DNA from: Leifsonia xyli
GTDB taxonomy: Bacteria > Actinomycetota > Actinomycetes > Actinomycetales > Microbacteriaceae
NCBI GenBank assembly: GCA_003243275.1
Contig: QFQR01000001.1
Span: forward strand, 1-64,000
Length of the DNA stretch: 64,000 nucleotides
Direction of reading: 5' to 3'
Made by a program: the position numbers and the translations under genes. Positions within the stretch are counted from its first letter, which is position 1. Every line of letters begins with the position of its first letter. Positions 1-8,377 of this stretch are shown here, one piece after another. Under the pieces are notes generated by a model. That model saw nothing but the letters and a program-made list of their open reading frames with translations, did no database searches and had not been told where the DNA came from.

Positions 1-2
1 AA

Positions 3-515
3 CCGGATGGAAGCCTCACGATGGAGGCGCTCGTCTGGGTCGGCGGGACGATGGTTCGCACCAAGTCCCGCGGCCTGTTCCGTCAGGACTCACCCAAAGC
101 GGAGCGGCAGAAGCGTTGGGTTCGCGTGCCGAAGTTCGCAGCCAAGGTTCTGAGTGAACTCGTGGCGAGCCACGTTCCCGATCCCGAACGGAATCCAGAC
201 GACGTCCTGTTCACTACCGAGCGCGGCCGTCCGCGCGATCCCAGCGCGGTCGGCGAACTGTTGCGGATGTTCCGCCGCGAGTTCGAGCCGGAGCTGCTGG
301 CTATCGGGGTCGATGCCGAGCACCTCACCTTCCGTAGCCTCCGCAAGGCCGTCGCTGCGGCGGTATCGGACACGGCCGGCGTCGAGGTCGCACGCGATCT
401 GCTCGGGCACAGTGACGCGGCGATCACCGAGGGGCACTACGCGAAGCGCCCTGATCTCATCGTCGAAGTCGCGGCCGATGCGCTCGACGAGGTGTTCGCG
501 GGCATCGACGCATGA
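3..515 (+). CDS. Tyrosine recombinase/integrase, C-terminal part (5' end outside window)
   Basis: The reading frame is open from the left edge, so the gene begins before the window and only about 170 C-terminal residues are seen. The visible part carries the catalytic core of phage-type tyrosine recombinases: an Arg box in TFRSLRKAVA (the usual H-x-L-R-H is changed to R-x-L-R-K), then LLGHSD, and the nucleophile Tyr in EGHYAKRP. The enzyme would cut and rejoin att sites to integrate or excise the conjugative element that fills the next 34 kb. Its position at the edge suggests that one end of the element lies just to the left. Family assignment is firm. Whether it is the element's own integrase is inference. 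Confidence 0.8.
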   Translation, partial: PDGSLTMEALVWVGGTMVRTKSRGLFRQDSPKAERQKRWVRVPKFAAKVLSELVASHVPDPERNPDDVLFTTERGRPRDPSAVGELLRMFRREFEPELLAIGVDAEHLTFRSLRKAVAAAVSDTAGVEVARDLLGHSDAAITEGHYAKRPDLIVEVAADALDEVFAGIDA

Positions 516-584
516 ACTGCCGCGAAGAGGGAGAACTGATGATGCACAGATACGCTTGGCTGACTGTGCAGGTGGAGGTAGGAT

Positions 585-956
585 GTGAGCATGACCCCGG
601 CACCCTTGACGATCGACCCCGAGGACGTGCGCGCCAGCGCGCGGGAGACTTCGGAGCTCCCCGCCTGGTTGGAGAAGGTGGCGGAGTACGTCCAGCGCGC
701 GGCCTCCGAGGGCGAGACCGTCACGTTGACGGCGAAGCAGCGGATGCTCACCCCGGAGCAGGTCGCATCGCTGACCGGGGTGTCGCGCTCCACTATCTCT
801 CGCAAGATCAAGGCGGGGGAGATTCACGCCGTCAAGGTCGGCAACCGCAACCGCATCCCCTACGAGGAATACCAGCGGTGGTGGGACCAGGCGATGGGCG
901 ACGTGATCGAGCTGGTGCGCGATGACCTCCGGGAAGACCTTTTCGGCACCCGGTGA
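585..956 (+). CDS. Excisionase-like HTH DNA-binding protein (possible antitoxin)
   Basis: A 123-residue protein. Its central segment, LTPEQVASLTGVSRSTISRKIKAGEI followed by AVKVGNRNRIPYEEYQRWW, is the winged-helix fold of the excisionase/MerR-like (helix_turn_helix_17) family. A GGAGG sits 6 nt before the GTG at 585, which decides that start over the ATG at 591. The 3' end overlaps or abuts a PIN-domain gene. This pairing of a small excisionase-type HTH protein with a PIN nuclease is a known toxin-antitoxin layout in actinobacteria, so the likely role is antitoxin and autorepressor. It could instead be a true excisionase because an integrase lies just upstream. Confidence 0.65.
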   Translation: MSMTPAPLTIDPEDVRASARETSELPAWLEKVAEYVQRAASEGETVTLTAKQRMLTPEQVASLTGVSRSTISRKIKAGEIHAVKVGNRNRIPYEEYQRWWDQAMGDVIELVRDDLREDLFGTR

Positions 957-1602
957 CGTGACCTTCGTCTTCCTCGATGCGAATGTCGTAGCCAAGCCCG
1001 TCACACGCACCCTGTTGATGGTCGGCGCGAGCCGCAGCGGGTTCGTCGTGGGATGGAGCGCGACCGCCGAGGCGGAGGCTGCCCGCCACATGCGCCCGAA
1101 CGCGACCCGGCCCGTGGACTTGCGGCGGCGCTACGGCGGCGAGTTGACCCCTACCGGGAACGTGGCGAGGCGGTTCGAGGCCACGGACGCCAAGGACCGC
1201 CAACTCCTTGCCGACGCGGAAGCGGCCGGGGCGCGATTCATCGTCACCGAGGATGTGGACGACTACGGGCTGGCCGATCTTGCCAGCGTCGGCATCTCGG
1301 CGGTGAACCCCGACCTGTTCCTTGCGGAGCGTCTGACGCGCGCGGCGTACACCTTTGTCATCCGGCGATTCGTGGAACTCCAGGTGAGTCCACCGACGAC
1401 GCCCGCGCAGTTCCATGCCGCCATCGCCAAGAACCACCCGCGCCTATTCGCCACACACGCTGACCTCTACGAGGTCGAGCCCGAGCGCGGCATCCACGGC
1501 GAGCCGGAGGTGATCTTCCGCGGCACGCGCTGCCTGCGCTGCGAGCGGATCGTCGCGGATCCGGCCACGGTCATCGACGGGCTCGGCCCGGAGTGCCGCT
1601 GA
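922..1602 (+). CDS. PIN-domain nuclease with C-terminal zinc-finger-like tail (putative toxin)
   Basis: The N-terminal half is a PIN domain: FLDANVVAKPVTRTLL supplies the first acidic residue, and ATDAKDRQLLADAEAAGA followed by IVTEDVDDYG supplies the later acidic cluster. PIN toxins are Mg-dependent RNases. The last 30 residues contain CLRCERIV and GLGPECR, resembling the DUF6011-type short zinc ribbon; this is an unusual addition. The start is uncertain: ATG 922 overlaps the upstream gene, while GTG 958, one base after its stop codon, puts the first PIN beta-strand at the N-terminus as is usual for the family. It is translationally coupled to the HTH gene upstream, supporting a toxin-antitoxin pair. 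The target RNA is unknown. Confidence 0.65.
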   Translation: MTSGKTFSAPGDVTFVFLDANVVAKPVTRTLLMVGASRSGFVVGWSATAEAEAARHMRPNATRPVDLRRRYGGELTPTGNVARRFEATDAKDRQLLADAEAAGARFIVTEDVDDYGLADLASVGISAVNPDLFLAERLTRAAYTFVIRRFVELQVSPPTTPAQFHAAIAKNHPRLFATHADLYEVEPERGIHGEPEVIFRGTRCLRCERIVADPATVIDGLGPECR

Positions 1603-1603
1603 G

Positions 1604-2668
1604 CTACAGCCGCGGGGCGTTGCCCGACAGCGTGGCCGCGGGCGTCGCGGCGACGAAGGCGGGGGAGTCGTCTTCCCGTGCCGTGCCCTCTCGCGAGCCC
1701 AGGTTCGGCTCGTAGGTGCGCACGGTCTCGACGGTCAGCTCGGTGCAGCTTGTCTGGACGCCGGGTGCGTTCAGGCCGTCGGAGGCCGGGGGTTCCGGCA
1801 TCTGGATGTCGTGGGCTCCGGTGACGATCCGCGCTGTCCCGCTGCACAGCAGTTCGTGTGGGCCTGAGCTGGTGGCGCTCGTGATCGGGCCAGGCACAGC
1901 CCCGACATCGCGGCCGAAGGTGGCGGCGCGAGCGGCGACCAGGAGCGAGCCAGAGCGGACGCCTGCCTCGACGATGACGCTCGTGTCCGAGAGTGCGGCG
2001 AGTAGCCGTGCGCGCTGCACGAAGCGCAGCCTGGTCGGCGCGCATCCGGGCGGGATCTCGCTGAGCAGAGCGCCGTTCGCGGCGATGCGCTCGAACAGCT
2101 GCTGATTGCCCGCCGGGTAGGGCCTGTCCAGGCCGCCAGCGAGGACGGCGATGGTCTTACCGCCCGCGTTGAGCGCGCCCCGGTGGGCGGCGGCCTCGAC
2201 GCCGTAGGCGCCTCCACCGACGACGATGCCGCCGCGCTCAGCGGCTCCGGTCGCAAGCTCGGCGGCGACGAACTCGCCGTAGCTCGACGCGGCGCGAGAT
2301 CCCGTGAGCGTGACGAGCCGCTGGACGGGGGTTCGGAGGGTGTCGACCTCACCGAGCACCCACAGCGCCAGCGGCGGGGTGACGCCGCCGATGGCGAAGC
2401 CCTCGGGCCACTCGGGATCGCCGGGGATCGAGACGTGCAGGCGGTGACGCTGGGTTGCGTCGATGACCTGCTGGAACGCCTGGGGCCTGAGCCGGGGAGC
2501 GGCGAGGTCTCGCCAGAGCGCGGCAGCCTCCGTATCGACGCCGGGGACAGGCTCGGTCGAGGTGAGGAGGCGAAGTGTCTCCTGGGCCCCGACCGCGGCT
2601 ATCACCGCGGCGGTGGTGGCCTCGCCCGGCTCGAAGGCGATGGCGAGCGATCCTGGCGCTCCGCTCAT
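1604..2668 (-). CDS. dprA: DprA-like DNA-processing protein, N-terminal frameshift likely
   Basis: The Rossmann-type DprA/Smf core is clear: GSRAASSYGEFVAAELA, then YGVEAAAHRGAL, TIAVLAGGLDRPYPAGN and GVRSGSLLVAARAA. DprA proteins bind single-stranded DNA and load RecA; plasmid and ICE copies probably protect incoming DNA. ATG 2668 has no ribosome site. ATG 2696 in another frame has GGAGAGGA 7 nt before it and reads METIESLTTNERSARIA, which fits the family N-terminus but then leaves frame near 2650. A missing CT dinucleotide would rejoin the two frames. The C-terminus (1685-1741) shares a 19-residue motif with the helicase encoded upstream. It is the last gene of the minus-strand run that starts at ssb. 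Confidence 0.7.
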   Translation of the reverse strand: MSGAPGSLAIAFEPGEATTAAVIAAVGAQETLRLLTSTEPVPGVDTEAAALWRDLAAPRLRPQAFQQVIDATQRHRLHVSIPGDPEWPEGFAIGGVTPPLALWVLGEVDTLRTPVQRLVTLTGSRAASSYGEFVAAELATGAAERGGIVVGGGAYGVEAAAHRGALNAGGKTIAVLAGGLDRPYPAGNQQLFERIAANGALLSEIPPGCAPTRLRFVQRARLLAALSDTSVIVEAGVRSGSLLVAARAATFGRDVGAVPGPITSATSSGPHELLCSGTARIVTGAHDIQMPEPPASDGLNAPGVQTSCTELTVETVRTYEPNLGSREGTAREDDSPAFVAATPAATLSGNAPRL

Positions 2669-2726
2669 TGGTGGTGAGCGATTCGATCGTCTCCATGTTC
2701 GCGTCCTCTCCGCTGTCCAGGCACCT

Positions 2727-2746
2727 GGCCTCACGAGAGAGGTGCA
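2727..2746 (-). promoter_or_regulatory. Backbone motif copy E (GTGCACCT type) upstream of dprA-like gene
   Basis: Read on the minus strand the site is GTGCACCTCTCTCGTGAGGC, lying about 30 nt before the likely dprA start at 2696. It is the most divergent of five copies of a GCGCACCTA-type motif found upstream of conjugation-backbone units. It is a candidate promoter element or regulator site; its role is inferred only from position and repetition. Confidence 0.35.
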
Positions 2747-2783
2747 CCCGTGGTGCCGCCCGGAGGCGGCTCGGCAGTGGCGG

Positions 2784-5700
2784 CTACAGGGACGGCGTAC
2801 TGCTCGGGGGTTGTCGCGTCGGATCGCTGGAGTCGAACGGTTCGACCGTCACCGTGACGGCTCCCTCCCGCGACCCCAGGTTCGGCTGGTAGCCGCGCAC
2901 AGCCTCGATGGTTAGCTCGACGCGCTCTGACTCGAGTGAGTCAGGCTCGGGGCGGGGCTCGTCCTGCATCGCGGCGAGCTGGGACTCGACGCGGGCGAGG
3001 TCTTCCTCGGCGTCGGCGAGGGTCTGTGCGTGGCGGAGAAGGGAGGGGATGCCGCTGACGCGGTTCTCGATGCGCTGCACGAGCCCGAGCCCGGCTTCAA
3101 GGAATGACTCCTTCGGCAGCGTGAATCCCGAGCGGGGCACCTCGGGCAGGGAGAGGGTCACATCGAGGGCGGCGAGCCCGGAGCGGGCCTCGACGTGGAT
3201 GTCGAAGCCTGAGATGCGGCCGATGATCCCGAAGTCCTTGTGCCCGTACCGCGGCAGCCACTTCAGCCCGGAGTCGCCCATCCATGCGGCGAGGGCGTGG
3301 GCGGCTTCGGAGCGGGAGTCGTAGTCGCGCGTGCCGAGTGTGATGCGGAACCTGTCGCCGCTCGTGTCGATCATCCGTGGGGCAGCGGCTTCCAGCCCGC
3401 GAATGTCCGCGGCGGCGCGCTCGGCGGCTGACCGGGCGCGGTTTCCGGTGTGGACGAGCATGTCCTCGTTGCGCTCGTGCGCGCGCTGGAGGCGGCGCAG
3501 CCGGTTCACCTCGTTCAGGATGACGGAGTGCTCCAGCAGGAGCGGATTGCCGGAGGCGATTGCCTTGGCCTCTGCTGCGGACAGCGCGGAGGTGTCGATC
3601 TCCTCGATCTCTCGGGCGTTGATCTTGCCGCGCAGGAGCTGCGCGAACGACGCGGCCTTCCGCTCGACGGTCTGCCACATGTAGGAGTCGAAGGATCGCT
3701 CGGTGACGTAGCGGACGATCGCCACTTCCTCGTTCTGGTTGCCCTGCCGCATGATGCGACCGTCGCGCTGGGCGATGTCGGAGGGTCGCCACGGGCAGTC
3801 CAGGTGGTGCAGTGCGATGGCGCGGGCCTGGACGTTGGTGCCGACGCCCATCTTCTCCGTCGATCCGAGGAGCACGGCGACGTGGCCGGCACGGGCGGCG
3901 GCGAACAGGCGGGCCTTCTCCACGTCGGTCTTCGCCTCGTGCATGTATCTGACCTGCTCGGCGGGGATGCCGCGCTGCACGAGCTGCTGCCGCAGCTCGT
4001 CGTAGGCGTTCCACCTGTCCTGGTTCGGGGTGCCGATATCGGAGAACACGAGCTGGAGCGAGCCGCGCACCGTGGAGGGCTGCCCGGTCAGCGTGTCGAG
4101 GTATTCGTTGTCGCGAGTGCGCTCCCAGATGCGGTGGATCGCGTCGGCGGCGACGTCGACCTTGCTCGGCCCGGACGGGTCGCGCGGGATGACCATGCGG
4201 ATGTCGAGCGCGGCCTTGCGCCCGTCGGTGGCGATCAGGAGCATGTTGTCCTCGTCGGGGCGCACCTGGCGGGTGGCGACCTTCTCTGCGCGCTCGGCGA
4301 GGGAGGCGACGTACTGCTCCAGCTCGACGGTCGGCTGCACCGGCACGGTGGAGGGCGCGCGGCTGCCGTCGTCGCGCTGCACGAGCGCGGGCACGGGCAG
4401 GTCGAGGTCGTCGGCGGTCTTCACGTCGGCGAACACCGACCACATCCGCAGCAGTTCCTGCCCGTTCTGGAAACGCGCGAACCGGGTCTTCATGCGGAAC
4501 GTGCTGCCGGTCGGCGAGATCTCCATCTGCGTGACCAGCTCGCCGAATGTTGCCGCCCACGCATCGAATGCGCCGACGCCCGCGGACGCCAGCACGTCGG
4601 GCCGCAGGTACCGCTGCATCACATAGGTCTCGGTGATCGAGTTCGAGATGGGTGTCGCCGTCGCCGCGGTGACGACCCGCTCGCGCCCGGCGGAGCGGAG
4701 GTATTCGAGCTTCATGTGAAGGTCGCTCGCGCGATCCGAGCCCTCGATGGCGGCGTCGCGGATGTTCGACTCCGTGGCGAGGTTCTTGTACATGTGCATC
4801 TCGTCGACGATGACGTAGTCGATGCCGGTGTCCTCGAAGCAGACGCCGCGGTCGCGGTCGGAGTCGAGCCGATCCTTGAGCTTGTTCTCCATCGCCAGGA
4901 GCTTGCGCTGGATGCGCTTGACGCTCATCCGCTGCTCGCCGGTCGCGTCGTCCAGCACGCGCCGCACGTCGTCCACCTGCCCGCGGATGTACTGCTGCTG
5001 TGTCTCCGCGCGCAGCGGGATCTTGGCGAACGCCCCCTGCGTGAGGATGATGGCGTCCCACTCGTTCGCTGCCGCCCGCGCGACGAACAGCCGCCGCTTG
5101 TCGGCGGTGAGGTCGAGGCTCGATGCGGCGAGCACGCGGGCACGCGGGTAGACCTGGAGCCACTCGCGGCCGAACTGTTCCAGCATGTGGTTCGGCACGA
5201 CGACGACGGGCTTGCTGATGAGTCCCATGCGGCGCATCTCCATCGCGCCCATAATCATCTCCGCAGTCTTGCCTGCGCCGACCTCGTGGAACAGGCCCGC
5301 CGCAGGCTCGGACACCATGCGGGCGACGGCGGCGCGCTGGTGCGTGCGCGGCTCGAAGGTGGCCGCGAGGCCCGGCAGCGAGAGGTACGTCCCGGCGTTC
5401 GTGTAGTCGCGGAGCACGATGGAGTTGAAGCGCCGGTTGTACTCGTCCACGAGTGCCTGCGCGCGGTCGGGGTCTTCCCAGACCCACTCGCTGAACCGCA
5501 CTTGGAGTGCGTCGGCCTTCTCCTGAGCTGCGGCGGTCTCGACGGGGTTGAGCACGCGACGCACCTTGCCGTCGATGTCCTTCTCCTCGTCGTAGACGAG
5601 CATCGTCCGCTGCTCCATGACGGCCTGGGCGATGTCCGGCGCGGGGCGGCGGGGCGTGCCCCACTCCGAGGTGGAGAGCAGCCCCTGCCGACCGCCGCGG

Positions 5701-8357
5701 ATCTCCCACATGCCTGGCAGCGGGTTCTCCACGCGAACGTCGGGCGCGCGCAGGGTGCTCCGCAGGAACTGCTCGTGCACGTCGGCGCTGATCCAGACCG
5801 CGCCGAGCTTCGCGTGGATGTCCTGGATGCCCAGCGGCGCGGGCAACACCTTAGCGAGCGCATCGACGTTGATCTGGAACTCCGGGTCGTCCTCGGCGCG
5901 GAGCCGGGCCGCTTCGAGCTTGACCCGCACGTCGCCCGACAGATACTCCGGCGCGTGGATGAACTGGTTCGTGACCGGATCGGTGAACACGAGCGTTCCC
6001 AGCGCCTCGCGCGCTTCCCGGTCGTTCATGCCGAGCAGGTCGGCGACGAGGGTGATGTCGATGCGGCCCGTGCGGTCGAGGCTGACCGCGATGGCGTCGG
6101 CCGGGCTGTCGACACCCTGCACCTCGGCGCGCGGCACCACCACGCGGTGGCTCATGATCGCGGCAGGCGACGCGGACTGATCCTCGTCGTCGAACTGTTC
6201 CAGCGCAAGCACCAGGGGGCCGAAGGGGTCGGAGCGCAGCAGGCGGATCGGTGTCGGCACGATGCGCGCGAAGGTCTCCTCGCCGTCCTCGTTCGTGCGC
6301 CCGGTGGGGCGCAGCGTGTAGCGGTTCAGCGCCCCATAGGTGCCGACGTACTTCAGGTAGTCGCGCCGCAGCGTCGTGCGGATGAGCACGATGTCGGGGG
6401 TGTCGTCCACGCTCGCCGCTTCCGCGGTCAGCAGGCGGGATGCCCCGTCGCGCAGACGCAGCAGGGCGCGTAGCTCGCGCTCGGCGGACTTCGGCACCGC
6501 AAGCGGCTCCAGCGCGCCGGAGACAACGGTGCGGAAGCCGCCGGTTTCGCTCGCCACGATGCTGCCGGCCCATAGCTCCGGCGCCGACGGGGTGAACGCT
6601 GCCCGGCGCGCCTGCTGCTCGGCGGTGCGCTCGGTCATCGTCAGCCCGGCGCGGCGCGCGGAGAACACGATCTGGTCGACGGCGACCGCGAGTTCCGCCT
6701 CCAAGTCAGCCAGATCGGTCGTGATGGTGAGCGTGGCCGCGTCGTACATCCCGTGGCCGACGCCGACCTCCCCGAGCATCTGCTCCGGGTGCTCATCGAA
6801 GTAGCGGTTGATCCGCATCGGCACGCCGTCGATGGGCACCTGCGCGACCGTCTCCCAGGCGTCGTCGCGCATCTGCTCGCCGTCCGGTCGCCGCCGGAAC
6901 ACGAGCAGGTCGGTCACCACCTCCGTCCCCGCGGCGCGGCGATGCGCCCCGGTAGGCAGGCGGATCGCGCCCACGAGGTCGGCCAGCTCATTCATCTCCC
7001 GCCGCGCGCCGGGATTCTGCGCGTCCATCGTGAAGTGCGAGGTCAGCACCGCGACGAGGCCGCCGGGCCGGGTCAGGCGCAGCGACTTGATGATGAAGTG
7101 GTTGTGCATCGACTGCCGTGTCGCGTTGTGCAGCGGATCGTGCAGGGCGATGCTGCTGAACGGCACGTTGCCGATGGCCGCATCGAAGTGGCCCTCGGGG
7201 AGCCGGGTGTCGGCGAACGACTCGCTGCGCACGGTCGCGTGCGGGTACAGCTCGGCGCAGATCGCCGCCGTCAGTGGATCGAGTTCCACCCCGGTCATCT
7301 GCGCCGACGCCGGCGCGAGGCCGATGAACGTACCCGCGCCGGAACCGGGCTCCAGCACCGCGCCGCCGCGGAACCCCAGCCCGTCCAGCAGCCGCCACAC
7401 CTGCCGGGCGATCATCGGGTCGGTGTAGTGCGCGTTGATCGTCGTGCGCGCGGCGGCATCCCACTCGTCGTCGCTCAGCAGCTCGCGCAGCTCAGCGCGC
7501 TCGGCATCCCATTCGGGCTTCAGATCATCGAAGACCTCGGGGATCGCGCCCCAGCTCGACCAGCGGGCGAGCACGCGCTGACCCTCTGGAGACGCGGGGC
7601 GACCCGTCGAGTTCAGATCGTGGATGAGGTGGATCGCCTCCACGTTCGCCCGATAGCGTGCCTTCGCGCCCGAGGGGCCAAGGTCGTCCTGCGAGGCGGG
7701 AACGAACCGAGGCGCTACCGCAGCTCGCGGAAGAAGCGGATCGTCGCCGCCTCGGCGAGCGTCGCCCGGTTCGCCCGCATGTACTCCCGTGGGGGCTCCG
7801 TCGCCACGAGCTCCAGCAGGAACTCGACCGGCAGCGCCCACGTCTTCGCCATCTCCTCCAACTCCACGGAGGAGGGCATCGAATCCGGGCAGTCCTGCAT
7901 CCGCTCGGCCCAGAGGACCAGGTTCTCGTCGGAGGGACGGGTCTGCTCCCATTCCTCCCGTGCCTGATCCAGCGGCAGGCTCGGGTCGGTGACCCACGCC
8001 AGTTGCGACATCACGACCTCCTCCGCCTGTCTCCGGACCGCTGTCAGCCGGGCGACCTTCTGCAAGAAAGTCTCCCCCTGCCGGTCGCTGCCCGCCAGCA
8101 TCGACGCGAGGTTCGTCACCTGCGCCTGCATCTCCAGGCCCAGCGTCTCGAAGAACGTCGCCGGATCGCTCAGCTCCGCCACTCGGCTCGGAGCTGTCGC
8201 CTGCCAGTGCTCCAGCGCCATCTGCCCGTACTTGTTCATCGCCTGCCCCGGTTTCGCGAGCGGTGGCGAGCGCGGTGTCGGCGGCGGGCTCGTCGAGCCC
8301 CCACAGGTCGAACTCCAGTTGCCCCGGCCAGGGCTTCCGGGATCGCTGCCGCGCCAT
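2784..8357 (-). CDS. N6-DNA methyltransferase / SNF2-type helicase fusion protein
   Basis: A giant protein of up to 1857 residues. A SAM-binding methyltransferase fold (VLEPGSGAGTFIGLAPAS) and its catalytic motif variant IGNVPFSS are followed by a superfamily 2 helicase: Walker A in HEVGAGKTAEM, Walker B in VIVDEMHMYKN, and motif VI in QRDGRIMRQGNQNEEV, then a coiled-coil C-terminus. Such DarB-like fusions are common on actinobacterial conjugative elements and phages and are thought to modify or protect transferred DNA. The start is uncertain: residues 1-37 from ATG 8357 look real, but the frame between 8239 and 7715 is Gly/Asp/Arg-rich with poor third-base GC and is covered by a better gene in another frame. 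The conserved part resumes at RFVPASQDDL near 7705. It shares a C-terminal motif (2862-2918) with the DprA-like protein. Confidence 0.75.
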   Translation of the reverse strand: MARQRSRKPWPGQLEFDLWGLDEPAADTALATARETGAGDEQVRADGAGALAGDSSEPSGGAERSGDVLRDAGPGDAGAGDEPRVDAGGQRPAGGDFLAEGRPADSGPETGGGGRDVATGVGHRPEPAAGSGTGGMGADPSLRREPGPLGRADAGLPGFDALLRGVGGDGEDVGAAGRVPAGARGDGAPTGVHAGEPGDARRGGDDPLLPRAAVAPRFVPASQDDLGPSGAKARYRANVEAIHLIHDLNSTGRPASPEGQRVLARWSSWGAIPEVFDDLKPEWDAERAELRELLSDDEWDAAARTTINAHYTDPMIARQVWRLLDGLGFRGGAVLEPGSGAGTFIGLAPASAQMTGVELDPLTAAICAELYPHATVRSESFADTRLPEGHFDAAIGNVPFSSIALHDPLHNATRQSMHNHFIIKSLRLTRPGGLVAVLTSHFTMDAQNPGARREMNELADLVGAIRLPTGAHRRAAGTEVVTDLLVFRRRPDGEQMRDDAWETVAQVPIDGVPMRINRYFDEHPEQMLGEVGVGHGMYDAATLTITTDLADLEAELAVAVDQIVFSARRAGLTMTERTAEQQARRAAFTPSAPELWAGSIVASETGGFRTVVSGALEPLAVPKSAERELRALLRLRDGASRLLTAEAASVDDTPDIVLIRTTLRRDYLKYVGTYGALNRYTLRPTGRTNEDGEETFARIVPTPIRLLRSDPFGPLVLALEQFDDEDQSASPAAIMSHRVVVPRAEVQGVDSPADAIAVSLDRTGRIDITLVADLLGMNDREAREALGTLVFTDPVTNQFIHAPEYLSGDVRVKLEAARLRAEDDPEFQINVDALAKVLPAPLGIQDIHAKLGAVWISADVHEQFLRSTLRAPDVRVENPLPGMWEIRGGRQGLLSTSEWGTPRRPAPDIAQAVMEQRTMLVYDEEKDIDGKVRRVLNPVETAAAQEKADALQVRFSEWVWEDPDRAQALVDEYNRRFNSIVLRDYTNAGTYLSLPGLAATFEPRTHQRAAVARMVSEPAAGLFHEVGAGKTAEMIMGAMEMRRMGLISKPVVVVPNHMLEQFGREWLQVYPRARVLAASSLDLTADKRRLFVARAAANEWDAIILTQGAFAKIPLRAETQQQYIRGQVDDVRRVLDDATGEQRMSVKRIQRKLLAMENKLKDRLDSDRDRGVCFEDTGIDYVIVDEMHMYKNLATESNIRDAAIEGSDRASDLHMKLEYLRSAGRERVVTAATATPISNSITETYVMQRYLRPDVLASAGVGAFDAWAATFGELVTQMEISPTGSTFRMKTRFARFQNGQELLRMWSVFADVKTADDLDLPVPALVQRDDGSRAPSTVPVQPTVELEQYVASLAERAEKVATRQVRPDEDNMLLIATDGRKAALDIRMVIPRDPSGPSKVDVAADAIHRIWERTRDNEYLDTLTGQPSTVRGSLQLVFSDIGTPNQDRWNAYDELRQQLVQRGIPAEQVRYMHEAKTDVEKARLFAAARAGHVAVLLGSTEKMGVGTNVQARAIALHHLDCPWRPSDIAQRDGRIMRQGNQNEEVAIVRYVTERSFDSYMWQTVERKAASFAQLLRGKINAREIEEIDTSALSAAEAKAIASGNPLLLEHSVILNEVNRLRRLQRAHERNEDMLVHTGNRARSAAERAAADIRGLEAAAPRMIDTSGDRFRITLGTRDYDSRSEAAHALAAWMGDSGLKWLPRYGHKDFGIIGRISGFDIHVEARSGLAALDVTLSLPEVPRSGFTLPKESFLEAGLGLVQRIENRVSGIPSLLRHAQTLADAEEDLARVESQLAAMQDEPRPEPDSLESERVELTIEAVRGYQPNLGSREGAVTVTVEPFDSSDPTRQPPSSTPSL
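7715..8239 (-). CDS. Conserved element protein of unknown function, overlapping the helicase frame
   Basis: A 174-residue soluble protein beginning MNKYGQMALEHWQA, with many Glu, Gln, Trp and Met residues and no recognised domain. I count G or C at the third base in 17 of the first 20 codons, against 9 of 20 in the overlapping helicase frame, so this frame looks like the real one here. Removing one G from the GGGG run at about 8246-8249 would fuse it in frame to the MARQRSRKPW segment upstream. At the other end, adding one base before its TAG would fuse it to the helicase. It may therefore be an independent gene or the displaced middle of one long protein. Proteins of this style occur on other actinobacterial plasmids, but I do not know their function. 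Confidence 0.55.
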   Translation of the reverse strand: MNKYGQMALEHWQATAPSRVAELSDPATFFETLGLEMQAQVTNLASMLAGSDRQGETFLQKVARLTAVRRQAEEVVMSQLAWVTDPSLPLDQAREEWEQTRPSDENLVLWAERMQDCPDSMPSSVELEEMAKTWALPVEFLLELVATEPPREYMRANRATLAEAATIRFFRELR

Positions 8358-8377
8358 TCGCCGTCACCGCCCGCGCC

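Noticed and set aside
3450..6473. 1007-codon plus-strand open frame opposite the methyltransferase-helicase
   Set aside because: Composition is His/Arg/Gly/Asp-rich antisense shadow of a high-GC gene; the minus-strand frame has clear helicase and methyltransferase motifs.
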